Shown piece after piece: positions 35,692-42,232 of a DNA stretch of 64,000 nucleotides. This DNA comes from a virus: IMG/VR virus record IMGVR_UViG_3300046513_000235, positions 1 to 64,000 of that record; one strand, given 5' to 3'. Every line of letters starts with the position of its first letter. Position 1 is the stretch's first letter. Under the pieces are notes generated by a model. The model saw only the letters and a program-made list of their open reading frames with translations, did no database searches and was not told where the DNA came from. Made by a program: the position numbers and the translations under genes.

Positions 35692-35874
35692 TTAATCTTC
35701 CGAATCCAAATCGAATTCGTTGTCAATTGAAATGTTTTCAAATCCATTCATCAATTCAAATTCGGATATCCCCAACACATCACACGTTACGTTCAAAATG
35801 TCATTGTCATCAATACATTGGGTATAAATGGATTTAACACAATATTCCAATAATTTTTGTTGAACCGTTTTCAT
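35692..35874 (-). CDS. small acidic protein
   Basis: 60 residues from ATG 35874 after AAGGGA; a longer in-frame start lacks a site. Strongly acidic C-terminus (DNEFDLDSED). AT-rich. Could mimic DNA or act as an anti-host protein, but nothing specific is recognised. Confidence 0.6.
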   Translation of the reverse strand: MKTVQQKLLEYCVKSIYTQCIDDNDILNVTCDVLGISEFELMNGFENISIDNEFDLDSED

Positions 35875-35905
35875 ATCAATCAATCCCTTCATCTTTTATA
35901 TATTT

Positions 35906-35934
35906 ATTATAACCTATTTCTTGTAAGTTGTCAA
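35906..35934 (-). promoter_or_regulatory. consensus sigma-A promoter
   Basis: Minus strand: TTGACA, 17 bases, TATAAT, then AAATATATAAAAGA. A perfect match; serves the small acidic gene. Confidence 0.9.
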
Positions 35935-36006
35935 CAGTTATTTTCAAGATGTAGGACTCCAGTGTGTCGTCGATTACCGTGGTAATAGTGGACACTAGGT
36001 AGGGAA

Positions 36007-36043
36007 CAAAAAGATAGGAGCGATTGTACATTTCGCTCCTATC
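36007..36043 (-). terminator. terminator with conserved loop, copy B
   Basis: Stem GATAGGAGCGA / TCGCTCCTATC, then TTTTTGTT on the minus strand. The plus-strand loop TTGTACATT matches the 35.1 kb terminator although the stems differ. Confidence 0.85.
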
Positions 36044-36052
36044 GTTTCGAAC

Positions 36053-36448
36053 TTATTGTGCCTGTTGTTCGTCACTTTCCTTTTGTTCGGTGACCACGTT
36101 TTGCAACTTGTACGTTTTTAATACGTTATGGACATAATTATAATTGGTGGACAATTCGATCGATATTTCCTTATTGGTCTTGCCGTTCAAATACATCGCA
36201 ATGATCAAATCCTTCTTCACGTTCTTTTCTTCAGCTACTAGTTCAATCTTATTCATGTTCACATAGTTCGATACGACGTTATATACGAAATTGTATCTAA
36301 CATCCATTACTGTCGAAATTTCCTTGACTGTCATTCCGATATCAAACATATTTTTCATCTTTTCGGATTTACTGGACGTTTCGTTCGACGTGATAGCGGC
36401 GATCATTTTGTCAGTTACTTTCTTTGCGTTTTCGATGTTCTTTTTCAT
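36053..36448 (-). CDS. two-HTH repeat protein, AT-rich paralogue
   Basis: 131 residues from ATG 36448 after AAGGTGGA. Two HTH modules: SEKMKNMFDIGMTVKEIS continuing to NVVSNYV, and KKDLIIAMYLNGKTNKEIS continuing to HNVLKTYK. Closely related to the protein at 38.1 kb, but AT-rich and on the opposite strand. Probably DNA-binding. The modules resemble the recombinase / sigma region 4 type of HTH. Confidence 0.75.
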   Translation of the reverse strand: MKKNIENAKKVTDKMIAAITSNETSSKSEKMKNMFDIGMTVKEISTVMDVRYNFVYNVVSNYVNMNKIELVAEEKNVKKDLIIAMYLNGKTNKEISIELSTNYNYVHNVLKTYKLQNVVTEQKESDEQQAQ

Positions 36449-36504
36449 AGTTAATTCCACCTTGTTATTATATTTAGAAAGTGTTTGTTACTTTCTATAT
36501 ATTT

Positions 36505-36533
36505 ATTATAACTGATAACGCGACAAATATCAC
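36505..36533 (-). promoter_or_regulatory. sigma-A-type promoter
   Basis: Minus strand: GTGATA, 17 bases, TATAAT, then AAATATATAGAAAG. Upstream of the AT-rich two-HTH gene. Confidence 0.75.
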
Positions 36534-36767
36534 GCTGTTTCGCACTGTAAGTTTGGAAACACTAGGACGCGGCTCGTTTAATCGGGGAAACCGTAACGCA
36601 CTAAACATTCAGCGTTTCTTTGATTAACGTGTTAACCGTTTACCCGGCCGCCGACGCCACATTGGCCCGTCTCTGGACTCCGCTAAACCGGTAACCGTTT
36701 CCTCCACGAAGCAGGGTGCGTCCTAGGGGAACGTGGGAACGGTTTCCCCGACGACTCGCCGAAGCCG

Positions 36768-36796
36768 TTGATATCTTAGATATTCTGTGATATAAT
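36768..36796 (+). promoter_or_regulatory. sigma-A promoter
   Basis: TTGATA, 17 bases, TATAAT. Upstream of the one-HTH gene at 37.0 kb with a long leader. Confidence 0.85.
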
Positions 36797-36970
36797 TAAA
36801 TTAAGAAGTAAGGAAGAGTTTCCAAGATTAACGAGATCCCCTTAGACCCGCTTACAAGGTTCCTCGCTACCCCTCCTGTTCAACAGGAAGCTCACCGATT
36901 CCCCCGGGAAACGTTTAATGGAGTAATCCGTTATTCACTTCTTCACCTAACTTGGCAACCACCAATACGC

Positions 36971-36992
36971 CCTATAAAACGTCAGCAATTGA
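36971..36992 (+). repeat. CCTATAAAAC-N7-ATYGA repeat 1
   Basis: CCTATAAAAC, 7 bases, ATTGA. Part of a possible hairpin through GTCAG and CTGAC. Lies in the leader of the one-HTH gene. Confidence 0.75.
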
Positions 36993-37036
36993 CTTCTGAC
37001 GGGGCGTGGTTGTAATAATCTAAGGGAGTGTTGAAG

Positions 37037-37246
37037 ATGGCAGTAACAGCAGCAAAGTTGTCGAAGTCGGAACAGATTAGGAGAATGTTTGACGCGGGTA
37101 TGTCGGTTGCGGAGATAGCCAATTCCATGCAAATTCGTTATCAGTTCGCGTACAACGTAATCTCCTACCACATCAAGACTAAGGGGGGTGTATCAGATGC
37201 TCCTCGGACTGATTATGATAGCAGTATTCATCGGGATGTGTGTTAA
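37037..37246 (+). CDS. one-HTH repeat protein
   Basis: 69 residues from ATG 37037 after AAGGGAG. One HTH module: SKSEQIRRMFDAGMSVAEIA, then IRYQFAYNVISYHI, matching the first modules of the 36.1 and 38.1 kb proteins. The tail after the module has no recognisable domain. Its 3' end overlaps the next gene in another frame by 50 bases. Likely a small DNA-binding regulator. Confidence 0.7.
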   Translation: MAVTAAKLSKSEQIRRMFDAGMSVAEIANSMQIRYQFAYNVISYHIKTKGGVSDAPRTDYDSSIHRDVC

Positions 37247-37412
37247 CGAGCAAACCAAGAGGCACTGCCGCAAAGGGAATCACGTGTGGAAACCTTATGG
37301 TCCACACAGAATGGAATGTAAGCATTGTCATGCGCTAACAGGTATTATTCCTCCTTCTCCTACCAACGTATACGAATATCCGACGACTGTGCGACGTTAC
37401 CGGCCTATGTAA
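37197..37412 (+). CDS. small membrane-anchored zinc-ribbon protein
   Basis: 71 residues, ATG 37197 after AAGGGGGG. Membrane segment MLLGLIMIAVFIGMCV, then HCRKGNHVWKPYG and CKHCHALTG with Cys/His spacing suited to zinc. The gene at 46.2 kb encodes a protein of the same plan (membrane segment, then C-KHGHRW and CKCCGK). Function unknown. Confidence 0.65.
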   Translation: MLLGLIMIAVFIGMCVNEQTKRHCRKGNHVWKPYGPHRMECKHCHALTGIIPPSPTNVYEYPTTVRRYRPM

Positions 37413-37423
37413 ACATTCCCGGG

Positions 37424-37445
37424 GAGGGTACCGCAAGGTACCCTC
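37424..37445 (+). terminator. GCAA-loop hairpin
   Basis: GAGGGTACC, GCAA, GGTACCCTC: a perfect nine-pair stem with a stable tetraloop, followed by TTATC. May attenuate or protect mRNA before the next gene. Confidence 0.55.
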
Positions 37446-37464
37446 TTATCTAAGGAGGATAACG

Positions 37465-37695
37465 ATGAAAAGATTGGTTAATTGGGTACTAGATCGGCTG
37501 TTTCCCGTAGTAACACCTCCCATTATTCCACCGCGAACCCAGAAAGCACGAGGATTGAACATAACTTTCCATAATGTAGTAACTTACGTGCCGAAACGTG
37601 AGAATAAGCCATTAGCTACTGTAATTTCGATAGAAGACCGCCGAAAAGCGGAATTCCTCGTATGGAGGGAGAATAACGCCCTTTTATTCGCCTAG
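37465..37695 (+). CDS. hypothetical small protein
   Basis: 76 residues, ATG 37465 after AAGGAGG. Basic, with PPIIPPRTQKARG and ISIEDRRKAEFLVWR. Not recognised. Confidence 0.6.
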   Translation: MKRLVNWVLDRLFPVVTPPIIPPRTQKARGLNITFHNVVTYVPKRENKPLATVISIEDRRKAEFLVWRENNALLFA

Positions 37696-37779
37696 GACGC
37701 TGGGTGTTTCATGGATTACCGTATTAATTTACTAAACACCGGGCGGTACGGATGGGTTATCCTATTCCACCACGAAGCC

Positions 37780-37880
37780 CAAGCATCCCAGGCCCATCTC
37801 CGCCGCCCAACATATGGCCTATTAAAACGCCTGCGATTGTCCTATGTACGCGCCCTATAAAACCCCTCACATCGACCCCA
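37780..37880 (+). repeat. composite repeat 1 with CCTATAAAAC repeats 2 and 3
   Basis: AAGCATCCCAGGCCCATCTC starts the unit. Repeat 2 (37818-37840: CCTATTAAAAC, 7 bases, ATTGT) and repeat 3 (37854-37875: CCTATAAAAC, 7 bases, ATCGA) follow. The GGCCCATCTCC box recurs at 38930 and 39728. Confidence 0.75.
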
Positions 37881-37979
37881 CCACGCGGGGCCCAACACAG
37901 CCACCACTTGGAGTACTTATACCCACCCTATCTAGGCCATTAACGGAAGTTCCACGCGTAATTTATTTTCAAAATAACG

Positions 37980-38008
37980 TTGATATTAAGTTTGTTATGT
38001 AGTATAAT
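37980..38008 (+). promoter_or_regulatory. sigma-A promoter
   Basis: TTGATA, 17 bases, TATAAT, followed by ATAAATATAG. Drives the GC-rich two-HTH gene. Confidence 0.85.
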
Positions 38009-38065
38009 ATAAATATAGAAGGAAGCAAACATTCCTTCAAATAAAAATCAAAGGTGGAATCCCAA

Positions 38066-38515
38066 ATGCAAAGAGCGATGGAAATCAACGTAAAGACCCA
38101 ACCAAAGGCAGCAGAGAAGGTGCTGGCAGACACAACTACCAGCAAGTCCCAGAAGATGAAGGACCTGTTCGACCTGGGTTTCGAAGTCAAGACTATTTCA
38201 GAAACCATGGGTGTCCGTTACAACTTCGCCTACAACGTGATTTCCAACTATGTCAACATGAACAAGATCGAATTGGTACAGACGGAGAAGTCCGGCAAGA
38301 AGGAACAAATCATCTCCATGCACCAAGCGGGCAAGACCAACAAGGAGATCAGCATCGAGCTCTCTACCAATTACAACTACGTGTTCAACGTTTTGAAAAC
38401 CTACAAAGCATCCCTGCCTAAGCTCGTCATCGACTTGACCAAGATCAACATCGATCCCGAAGTACACGCCGAAGACCCGGGACAGGGCGAAGTGGTGCAG
38501 GAGGAAGCTGAATAA
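38066..38515 (+). CDS. two-HTH repeat protein, GC-rich paralogue
   Basis: 149 residues, ATG 38066 after AAAGGTGGA. HTH 1 (about 26-62: SKSQKMKDLFDLGFEVKTIS then YNVISNYV) and HTH 2 (about 77-113: KKEQIISMHQAGKTNKEIS then FNVLKTYK), with an acidic C-terminal tail. Nearly the same HTH cores as the 36.1 kb protein, but with C/G-ending codons, so the copies diverged in base composition while protein sequence was kept. Likely binds DNA as a regulator. Confidence 0.78.
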   Translation: MQRAMEINVKTQPKAAEKVLADTTTSKSQKMKDLFDLGFEVKTISETMGVRYNFAYNVISNYVNMNKIELVQTEKSGKKEQIISMHQAGKTNKEISIELSTNYNYVFNVLKTYKASLPKLVIDLTKINIDPEVHAEDPGQGEVVQEEAE

Positions 38516-38754
38516 TGAAGAAGTTGTTGGTACTGCTCCTCGGCCTCTCGGTTGCGGCTTACGCAATCGTACCCTACACCGTCACACAGGTTGGCGGTGA
38601 AGGGTATTCCCTCAAGACCAAAAGTGGTATCGTCCTGCACATCAACCAAACGGACGTACTCAACAACAAACGCCTAACAGAAGGCGAAAAAGTGTATGGA
38701 ATATTTCTCCCCGCGGCCATGGATGAGTCCCACTTTGTAGGGGTTATAAACTAA
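38515..38754 (+). CDS. small secreted or lipid-exposed protein
   Basis: 79 residues; the start overlaps the preceding stop (TAATG). Signal peptide or anchor MKKLLVLLLGLSVAAYA, then a small beta-rich domain. Translationally coupled to the HTH gene. A role at the cell surface is possible (for example superinfection exclusion), inferred from the signal only. Confidence 0.65.
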   Translation: MKKLLVLLLGLSVAAYAIVPYTVTQVGGEGYSLKTKSGIVLHINQTDVLNNKRLTEGEKVYGIFLPAAMDESHFVGVIN

Positions 38755-38848
38755 CCCCTTCCCTTCGGGGTCTTAAGGCGGAAGGAGGTACTGCGCCCAC
38801 CCCTGGTATCCATCGAATACCGACCAACCTCATAGATGCGTCCTCTTT

Positions 38849-38874
38849 AGCCCACTCCTAGGGCTCTTTTTATT
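38849..38874 (+). terminator. terminator after the secreted-protein gene
   Basis: AGCCC, seven-base loop, GGGCT, then CTTTTTATT. A weaker ACCCC/GGGGT hairpin lies at 38754-38771. Confidence 0.7.
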
Positions 38875-38916
38875 CCCTCTTGCAGCCCACCGGCCAGGCC
38901 CAACTGGAACACCCAG

Positions 38917-39023
38917 CCGAAGCAACCTCGGCCCATCTCCACAGCCCTATAAAACGCACAAGAATACGCCCAACCTACCGGCAAGGCGCAACTTAAGGAC
39001 TATTAAAACAAACTGGGTTGACC
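38917..39023 (+). repeat. composite repeat 2 with CCTATAAAAC repeats 4 and 5
   Basis: GAAGCAACCTCGGCCCATCT starts the unit. Repeat 4 (38945-38966) has CCTATAAAAC and a degenerate second box; repeat 5 (38999-39021) has CTATTAAAAC and TTGA. It lies at the 3' end of a convergent gene. Confidence 0.65.
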
Positions 39024-39556
39024 TACTCGTGGATGCCCAACTCCAGCAACTCATTCTCAATCTCCCACTGTGACCACGTGAACGTTTGTAGGAAATCATA
39101 AGCGGCATCATAAGTACATCCACGCCCATCAACCGTAGCTTCTAGGTAAGCATGGGGACTCATCGACTCCAATATCTCCTCAGAACCCTCCTCACCGAAA
39201 CGATAATCCCTCATAAGTACCCCACAGAATACCCCATAATCCAACAACAGCTCTGCAGTCGACTGGTAGGCCTCCTCCTCTTCAACAGGTTCCTCCAACT
39301 GCTTTAACAAGGCCACCTTATACATCTCGAGTTCCACCAGAGCCCCTGCAAGAGTGGCAAGATATGGGATAGTTTCCTTGAGTGAATAGGATGTCCGCTC
39401 GAGAGTCCACTGGGGAGCATCGGCAGTCAATTCCCCTGATTCATACTCAAGGCATTCCCGGATCTTTTCCAAGATGTTATCCACCTGATGCAGACCCCAC
39501 TGCTCAATCACCATTCCCCATTTAGCCAATACGAACATTACGTTTTGCATTTCCAT
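39023..39556 (-). CDS. hypothetical acidic protein
   Basis: 177 residues, helical, acidic and Trp-rich; TAAGGAGGAATTAGTA precedes ATG 39556. LLDYGVFCGVLMRDYRFGEEGSEE and a C-terminal QTFTWSQWEIENELLELG. Not recognised. Own sigma-A promoter upstream. Confidence 0.7.
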   Translation of the reverse strand: MEMQNVMFVLAKWGMVIEQWGLHQVDNILEKIRECLEYESGELTADAPQWTLERTSYSLKETIPYLATLAGALVELEMYKVALLKQLEEPVEEEEAYQSTAELLLDYGVFCGVLMRDYRFGEEGSEEILESMSPHAYLEATVDGRGCTYDAAYDFLQTFTWSQWEIENELLELGIHE

Positions 39557-39594
39557 TACTAATTCCTCCTTAAGTTGATCTCTACTATACTTAT

Positions 39595-39623
39595 ATTATA
39601 ACACACATCTTCAGAAATGGCAA
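39595..39623 (-). promoter_or_regulatory. sigma-A promoter
   Basis: Minus strand: TTGCCA, 17 bases, TATAAT. Upstream of the acidic 177-residue gene. Confidence 0.75.
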
Positions 39624-39716
39624 CACCCGGGTGATAAGATTATTTCACAGGACTACCCAGATGGTTATGACGTCTGGAGACTTTGAGAATATCCTCTACC
39701 TCACCACTTTTAACAC

Positions 39717-39863
39717 CAAGCAACGCCGGCCCATCTCCGCGGACCAGTTGTGGTTGGCATTAAAACGCAGTCTATCGACCTATGCAGCGCCCATGTACAG
39801 CTCCTATAAAACGCTTGGCATTGAACCCAGTACAGAGCCTATAAAACGCCCACCATCGAGCCC
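39717..39863 (+). repeat. composite repeat 3 with CCTATAAAAC repeats 6-8
   Basis: AAGCAACGCCGGCCCATCTC, then repeat 6 (39758-39778, CATTAAAAC, ATCGA), repeat 7 (39803-39824, CCTATAAAAC, ATTGA) and repeat 8 (39838-39859, CCTATAAAAC, ATCGA). The 7-base spacer is kept in all three. Confidence 0.8.
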
Positions 39864-39935
39864 GTGACCCGGAGGCCGCTTCGCTGAGCCAATCTGGACA
39901 TAGTTGCTAGACATGAAATAAAATCTTATGAAATG

Positions 39936-39974
39936 GTGCAATTGAGAGTCTCTCTGGATATTATATAAATATAA
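39936..39974 (+). promoter_or_regulatory. phage-class promoter element, variant
   Basis: GTGCAATTG, 12 bases, then GATATTATATAAATATAAAC. Shares the GTGCAATTG left box with the late promoter at 34.1 kb. Before the HNH-like gene. Confidence 0.65.
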
Positions 39975-39995
39975 ACGCCATAAGGAGGACTTATA

Positions 39996-40433
39996 ATGGG
40001 AAAACAACCACAAGTAGTAAAGTCGGAGGATGTTAGTCGGTATCAGGGCTTTTGGATCTGTGATAATGGCACAATAATTGAGCGTTCTACTGGGAAGATT
40101 ATGCCCATCTATGAAAACGGGGGAATTCGCCTGCTTTGTGAGGATGGCTTAGTACGTAATACACAAGCTCATCGACTTATTGCGGCAGCGCACGTGGATA
40201 ATCCTGACGGATACAAATATGTTGGCTTTAAGGACGGCGATTCTACCAACCGTAATGCGGATAACTTGTTCTGGATCAAAACGTACAAGCAAATCAGTCA
40301 AACTACGCAGGATATCCTATCTTTATACCGTTCGGGTTGGTCTACCGTTGAATTAGCCCGTAAGTTTGTCAAAACTCCGCAGTACATCAATCGGCTCCTT
40401 AAGGATTTCCGTAAAAACGACTCCTCGCTTTAA
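39996..40433 (+). CDS. degenerate HNH-like DNA-binding protein with C-terminal HTH
   Basis: 145 residues, ATG 39996 after AAGGAGG. The middle matches NUMOD4/HNH_3 nucleases (HRLIAAAHVDN, then DGDSTNRNADNLFW), but the catalytic VNHKD is replaced by VGFKD, so the key Asn-His is gone. The C-terminal segment QDILSLYRSGWSTVELARKF then QYINRLLKDF resembles the HTH modules of neighbouring proteins. Probably a nuclease turned regulator. The double-HNH protein at 53.5 kb keeps the intact version. Confidence 0.75.
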   Translation: MGKQPQVVKSEDVSRYQGFWICDNGTIIERSTGKIMPIYENGGIRLLCEDGLVRNTQAHRLIAAAHVDNPDGYKYVGFKDGDSTNRNADNLFWIKTYKQISQTTQDILSLYRSGWSTVELARKFVKTPQYINRLLKDFRKNDSSL

Positions 40434-40450
40434 TTTCCTTCCTTTCAGAG

Positions 40451-40530
40451 GCTCTATGAACCCTATTTCAGGATCCCAAAAGTGTCTCCCCGTTGATATA
40501 TATAGGGAAATTCAATGGGTTCATAGAGAT
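40451..40530. repeat. inverted repeat flanking a 54-base spacer
   Basis: CTCTATGAACCC and GGGTTCATAGAG, extended by partial pairing of CCCTATTTC with GGGAAATTC inside. Could be an operator pair or a folded RNA. Confidence 0.6.
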
Positions 40531-40863
40531 TTACCAAAATTCCAATCCTTCAATGCCCGCCCCAAGCTTATTATATATATATAGCGCGGACGGGGTGTCA
40601 AGCGGTACGGTTCTCAATAGATAGGGTTCTGTATAGTTACGGTATCTATAGTCGGGATGAGTGTAGGGCCTCGTGTTTGTTAGCTATATACTCCAATAGA
40701 CACTCTCGTCTTATTTAGTCCTTCTATATACCTAGTTTAAAACACTGAAATAATGAAATATTGAAAAGTACTATATATATCAACGTGGAGATACGTTCAG
40801 TTTCCTATACTAAACAAATGCACATCTTGAAATCCTGAATCAGAGCTACCTACTTACGCCCGA

Positions 40864-40918
40864 TCAAAAGCAAAAAGAAACCGACCTATCAACAAATAAA
40901 TCGTTGGTAAGTCGGTTT
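40864..40918 (-). terminator. terminator of the leftward 41-47 kb operon
   Basis: AAACCGACCTATCAAC pairs with GTTGGTAAGTCGGTTT (two mismatches). On the minus strand it is followed by CTTTTTGCTTTT. Confidence 0.8.
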
Positions 40919-40925
40919 GTAATTG

Positions 40926-40948
40926 CCCTATAAAACCAAAGCAATTGA
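40926..40948 (+). repeat. CCTATAAAAC-N7-ATYGA repeat 9
   Basis: CCTATAAAAC, 7 bases, ATTGA, just outside the 3' end of the last leftward gene. Confidence 0.7.
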
Positions 40949-40949
40949 G

Positions 40950-41576
40950 TTATAGGTCGCGCAAGACATTTCTGCGGTCAAGTAAGTCATCTGGCTCTGT
41001 ACCGCTTTGCGGACTGTTGCTGACGGAAGACTCGTCTACACTTGTGTAATAAAGTTTGCCATCAATGTAAAGAGACTTAACAACAGAATCGTCAGCTATT
41101 ACCTCCAGAATGCGATCAGCTGGAAAATTAAATGCACCTCGACGGATACCATATAGAAGCTGTTCCGCCACATAGATACGATCGTCGTTGTCGTCATATT
41201 CAGCAAGCTCATTGACTAACCATTTAATGACATTACTAGTTACGAGTGCGGTAGTTGCAGCCTCCAGACGATACAGATTTGATACAGTGCCACGAGGTTG
41301 CCAGTCTGCCAACGTAGCAGGTAGGTCTGACGAGAAACAGAAGTCAGTTACCCTGACGGCAGGTGACTTAACCAATTCGAGGTCGTCATTGTAGATACGC
41401 TGGAAATAGTCGGCCTTGTCGATGAAATTGCTCCTAGGATTGATCTGCAATTCAGGTTCCGCTCCGTCTATCGATATTGCAATGATTACGTGTGTGATGT
41501 CCGGTCTTGCAGGTGAGCGTAAGGCTGAAACAAGTGCTTGTTTGGATACCTCGTGATTAAATCTGATCGATGTCAT
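40950..41576 (-). CDS. hypothetical protein
   Basis: 208 residues, soluble, mixed alpha/beta, with RIYVAEQLLYGIRRGAFNFP and a disordered Ser/Pro/Asp-rich end. Its start overlaps the upstream gene by 20 bases. Not recognised; last gene of the leftward operon. Confidence 0.65.
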   Translation of the reverse strand: MTSIRFNHEVSKQALVSALRSPARPDITHVIIAISIDGAEPELQINPRSNFIDKADYFQRIYNDDLELVKSPAVRVTDFCFSSDLPATLADWQPRGTVSNLYRLEAATTALVTSNVIKWLVNELAEYDDNDDRIYVAEQLLYGIRRGAFNFPADRILEVIADDSVVKSLYIDGKLYYTSVDESSVSNSPQSGTEPDDLLDRRNVLRDL

Positions 41577-42027
41577 TGGTGTTACCCTCCTTGGGATGGA
41601 TTGAACTTTCGATACCTGGGTACTTGTCCTCGTCCGTGAGCTTTTCGCAATTGATTACAGTGAACTCCGGGCCTAGCTTCATAATGACATTGAACTTGTC
41701 CCACACCATGATCTTGAATGTGCTTTTGTTAAGCTTGGAGTTATACGTCTTCAGTGCTTGCGCTGCCTCTTCAGTGGTCTTGTACTTAGTTGCCTCAGCA
41801 TAATTGGGAACTACTTGCATTGAATAGTAACCATTCCCTGCAGAAGCACTACTCCGCCGCGTTTTAAGATAGAGACCGCTTACCTTGTCCCTCACTACGT
41901 AACGATACCGATCATTAGGACCCGTACCAGGGTTGGGTTGTTTAGGTAGCGAAGCATTCCGATCCCTGCGCGTTGGTTCGGCAGAGTCACTGTCTCTGTT
42001 CCATGCAAACTTCTTGGCTTTTGCCAT
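41557..42027 (-). CDS. hypothetical protein with AP2-like core
   Basis: 156 residues from ATG 42027 after AGGAGGCATTAGC. A basic, disordered N-terminus (about 1-45), then DRYRYVVRDKVSGLYLKTRR and EAAQALKTYNSKLNK, somewhat like an AP2-type DNA-binding fold. The disordered part encodes PNPGTGP from interspersed element copy 10. Confidence 0.55.
   Translation of the reverse strand: MAKAKKFAWNRDSDSAEPTRRDRNASLPKQPNPGTGPNDRYRYVVRDKVSGLYLKTRRSSASAGNGYYSMQVVPNYAEATKYKTTEEAAQALKTYNSKLNKSTFKIMVWDKFNVIMKLGPEFTVINCEKLTDEDKYPGIESSIHPKEGNTNDIDQI
41923..41970 (+). repeat. interspersed CGTACCAGG element, copy 10
   Basis: CGTACCAGGGTTGGGTTG, then GCGAAGCATTCC 26 bases from the box start. Antisense in the disordered N-terminus of the downstream protein. 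Confidence 0.75.
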
Positions 42028-42028
42028 G

Positions 42029-42103
42029 CTAATGCCTCCTGTCGTAATAGAATGCAATAATCACTACCAAGACGATCAGTAGCCATGTGCTATTGGATAT
42101 CAT
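42029..42103 (-). CDS. tiny membrane protein
   Basis: 24 residues: MISNSTWLLIVLVVIIAF is one membrane segment, ending YYDRRH. AGGAGGCGCGGAGG lies directly upstream, and the stop TAG lies within the ribosome-site region of the next gene. Plausible small coupled gene. Confidence 0.5.
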   Translation of the reverse strand: MISNSTWLLIVLVVIIAFYYDRRH

Positions 42104-42174
42104 CCTCCGCGCCTCCTAGACCCAATTGAAATTGTTCATGAACTAATGCCAGAGGCACCAGATAGAGCGGCTAC

Positions 42175-42219
42175 GACCGCGAGTAATGCATGCTTCGCAG
42201 CCAACCCACACCTGGTACG
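42175..42219 (-). repeat. interspersed CGTACCAGG element, copy 11
   Basis: CGTACCAGGTGTGGGTTG, GCGAAGC 21 bases from the box start, then GCGA/TCGC pairing. Between the SpoIIID homologue and the tiny membrane gene, about 13 bases after the stop. Confidence 0.85.
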
Positions 42220-42232
42220 TCGCTCTTAGGTA

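Larger units (their letters stand above)
36534..37036. other. non-coding leader region
   Basis: About 500 bases with no supported gene. GC-rich first half with several GGAAACC/GGTTTCC-like segments and a degenerate GGCCCGTCTC box, then a sigma-A promoter (36768) and a 230-base leader. The leader contains a CCTGTTCAACAGG hairpin and the first CCTATAAAAC repeat. Confidence 0.6.
37696..38065. other. non-coding composite-repeat region and promoter
   Basis: About 370 bases. Composite repeat (37780-37880) then the sigma-A promoter of the next gene. An apparent open frame through the repeats lacks a ribosome site and is not credible. Confidence 0.65.
39557..39995. other. divergent region with composite repeat 3
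   Basis: About 440 bases: a leftward sigma-A promoter (39595), composite repeat 3 and the rightward variant phage promoter (39936). The open frame through the repeats has no ribosome site. Confidence 0.65.
40434..40949. other. AT-rich non-coding region
   Basis: About 515 bases with no supported gene. It contains a 12-base inverted repeat CTCTATGAACCC / GGGTTCATAGAG (40453-40464, 40519-40530), TATATATATA tracts near 40577 and 40773, the terminator of the leftward operon and CCTATAAAAC repeat 9. Confidence 0.6.

Noticed and set aside
37752-37943. A 63-codon frame across composite repeat 1
   Set aside because: Pro-rich product arising from the repeats; no ribosome site.
39631-39867. A 78-codon frame across composite repeat 3
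   Set aside because: Starts without a ribosome site and is built from the repeats; its end overlaps repeat 8.
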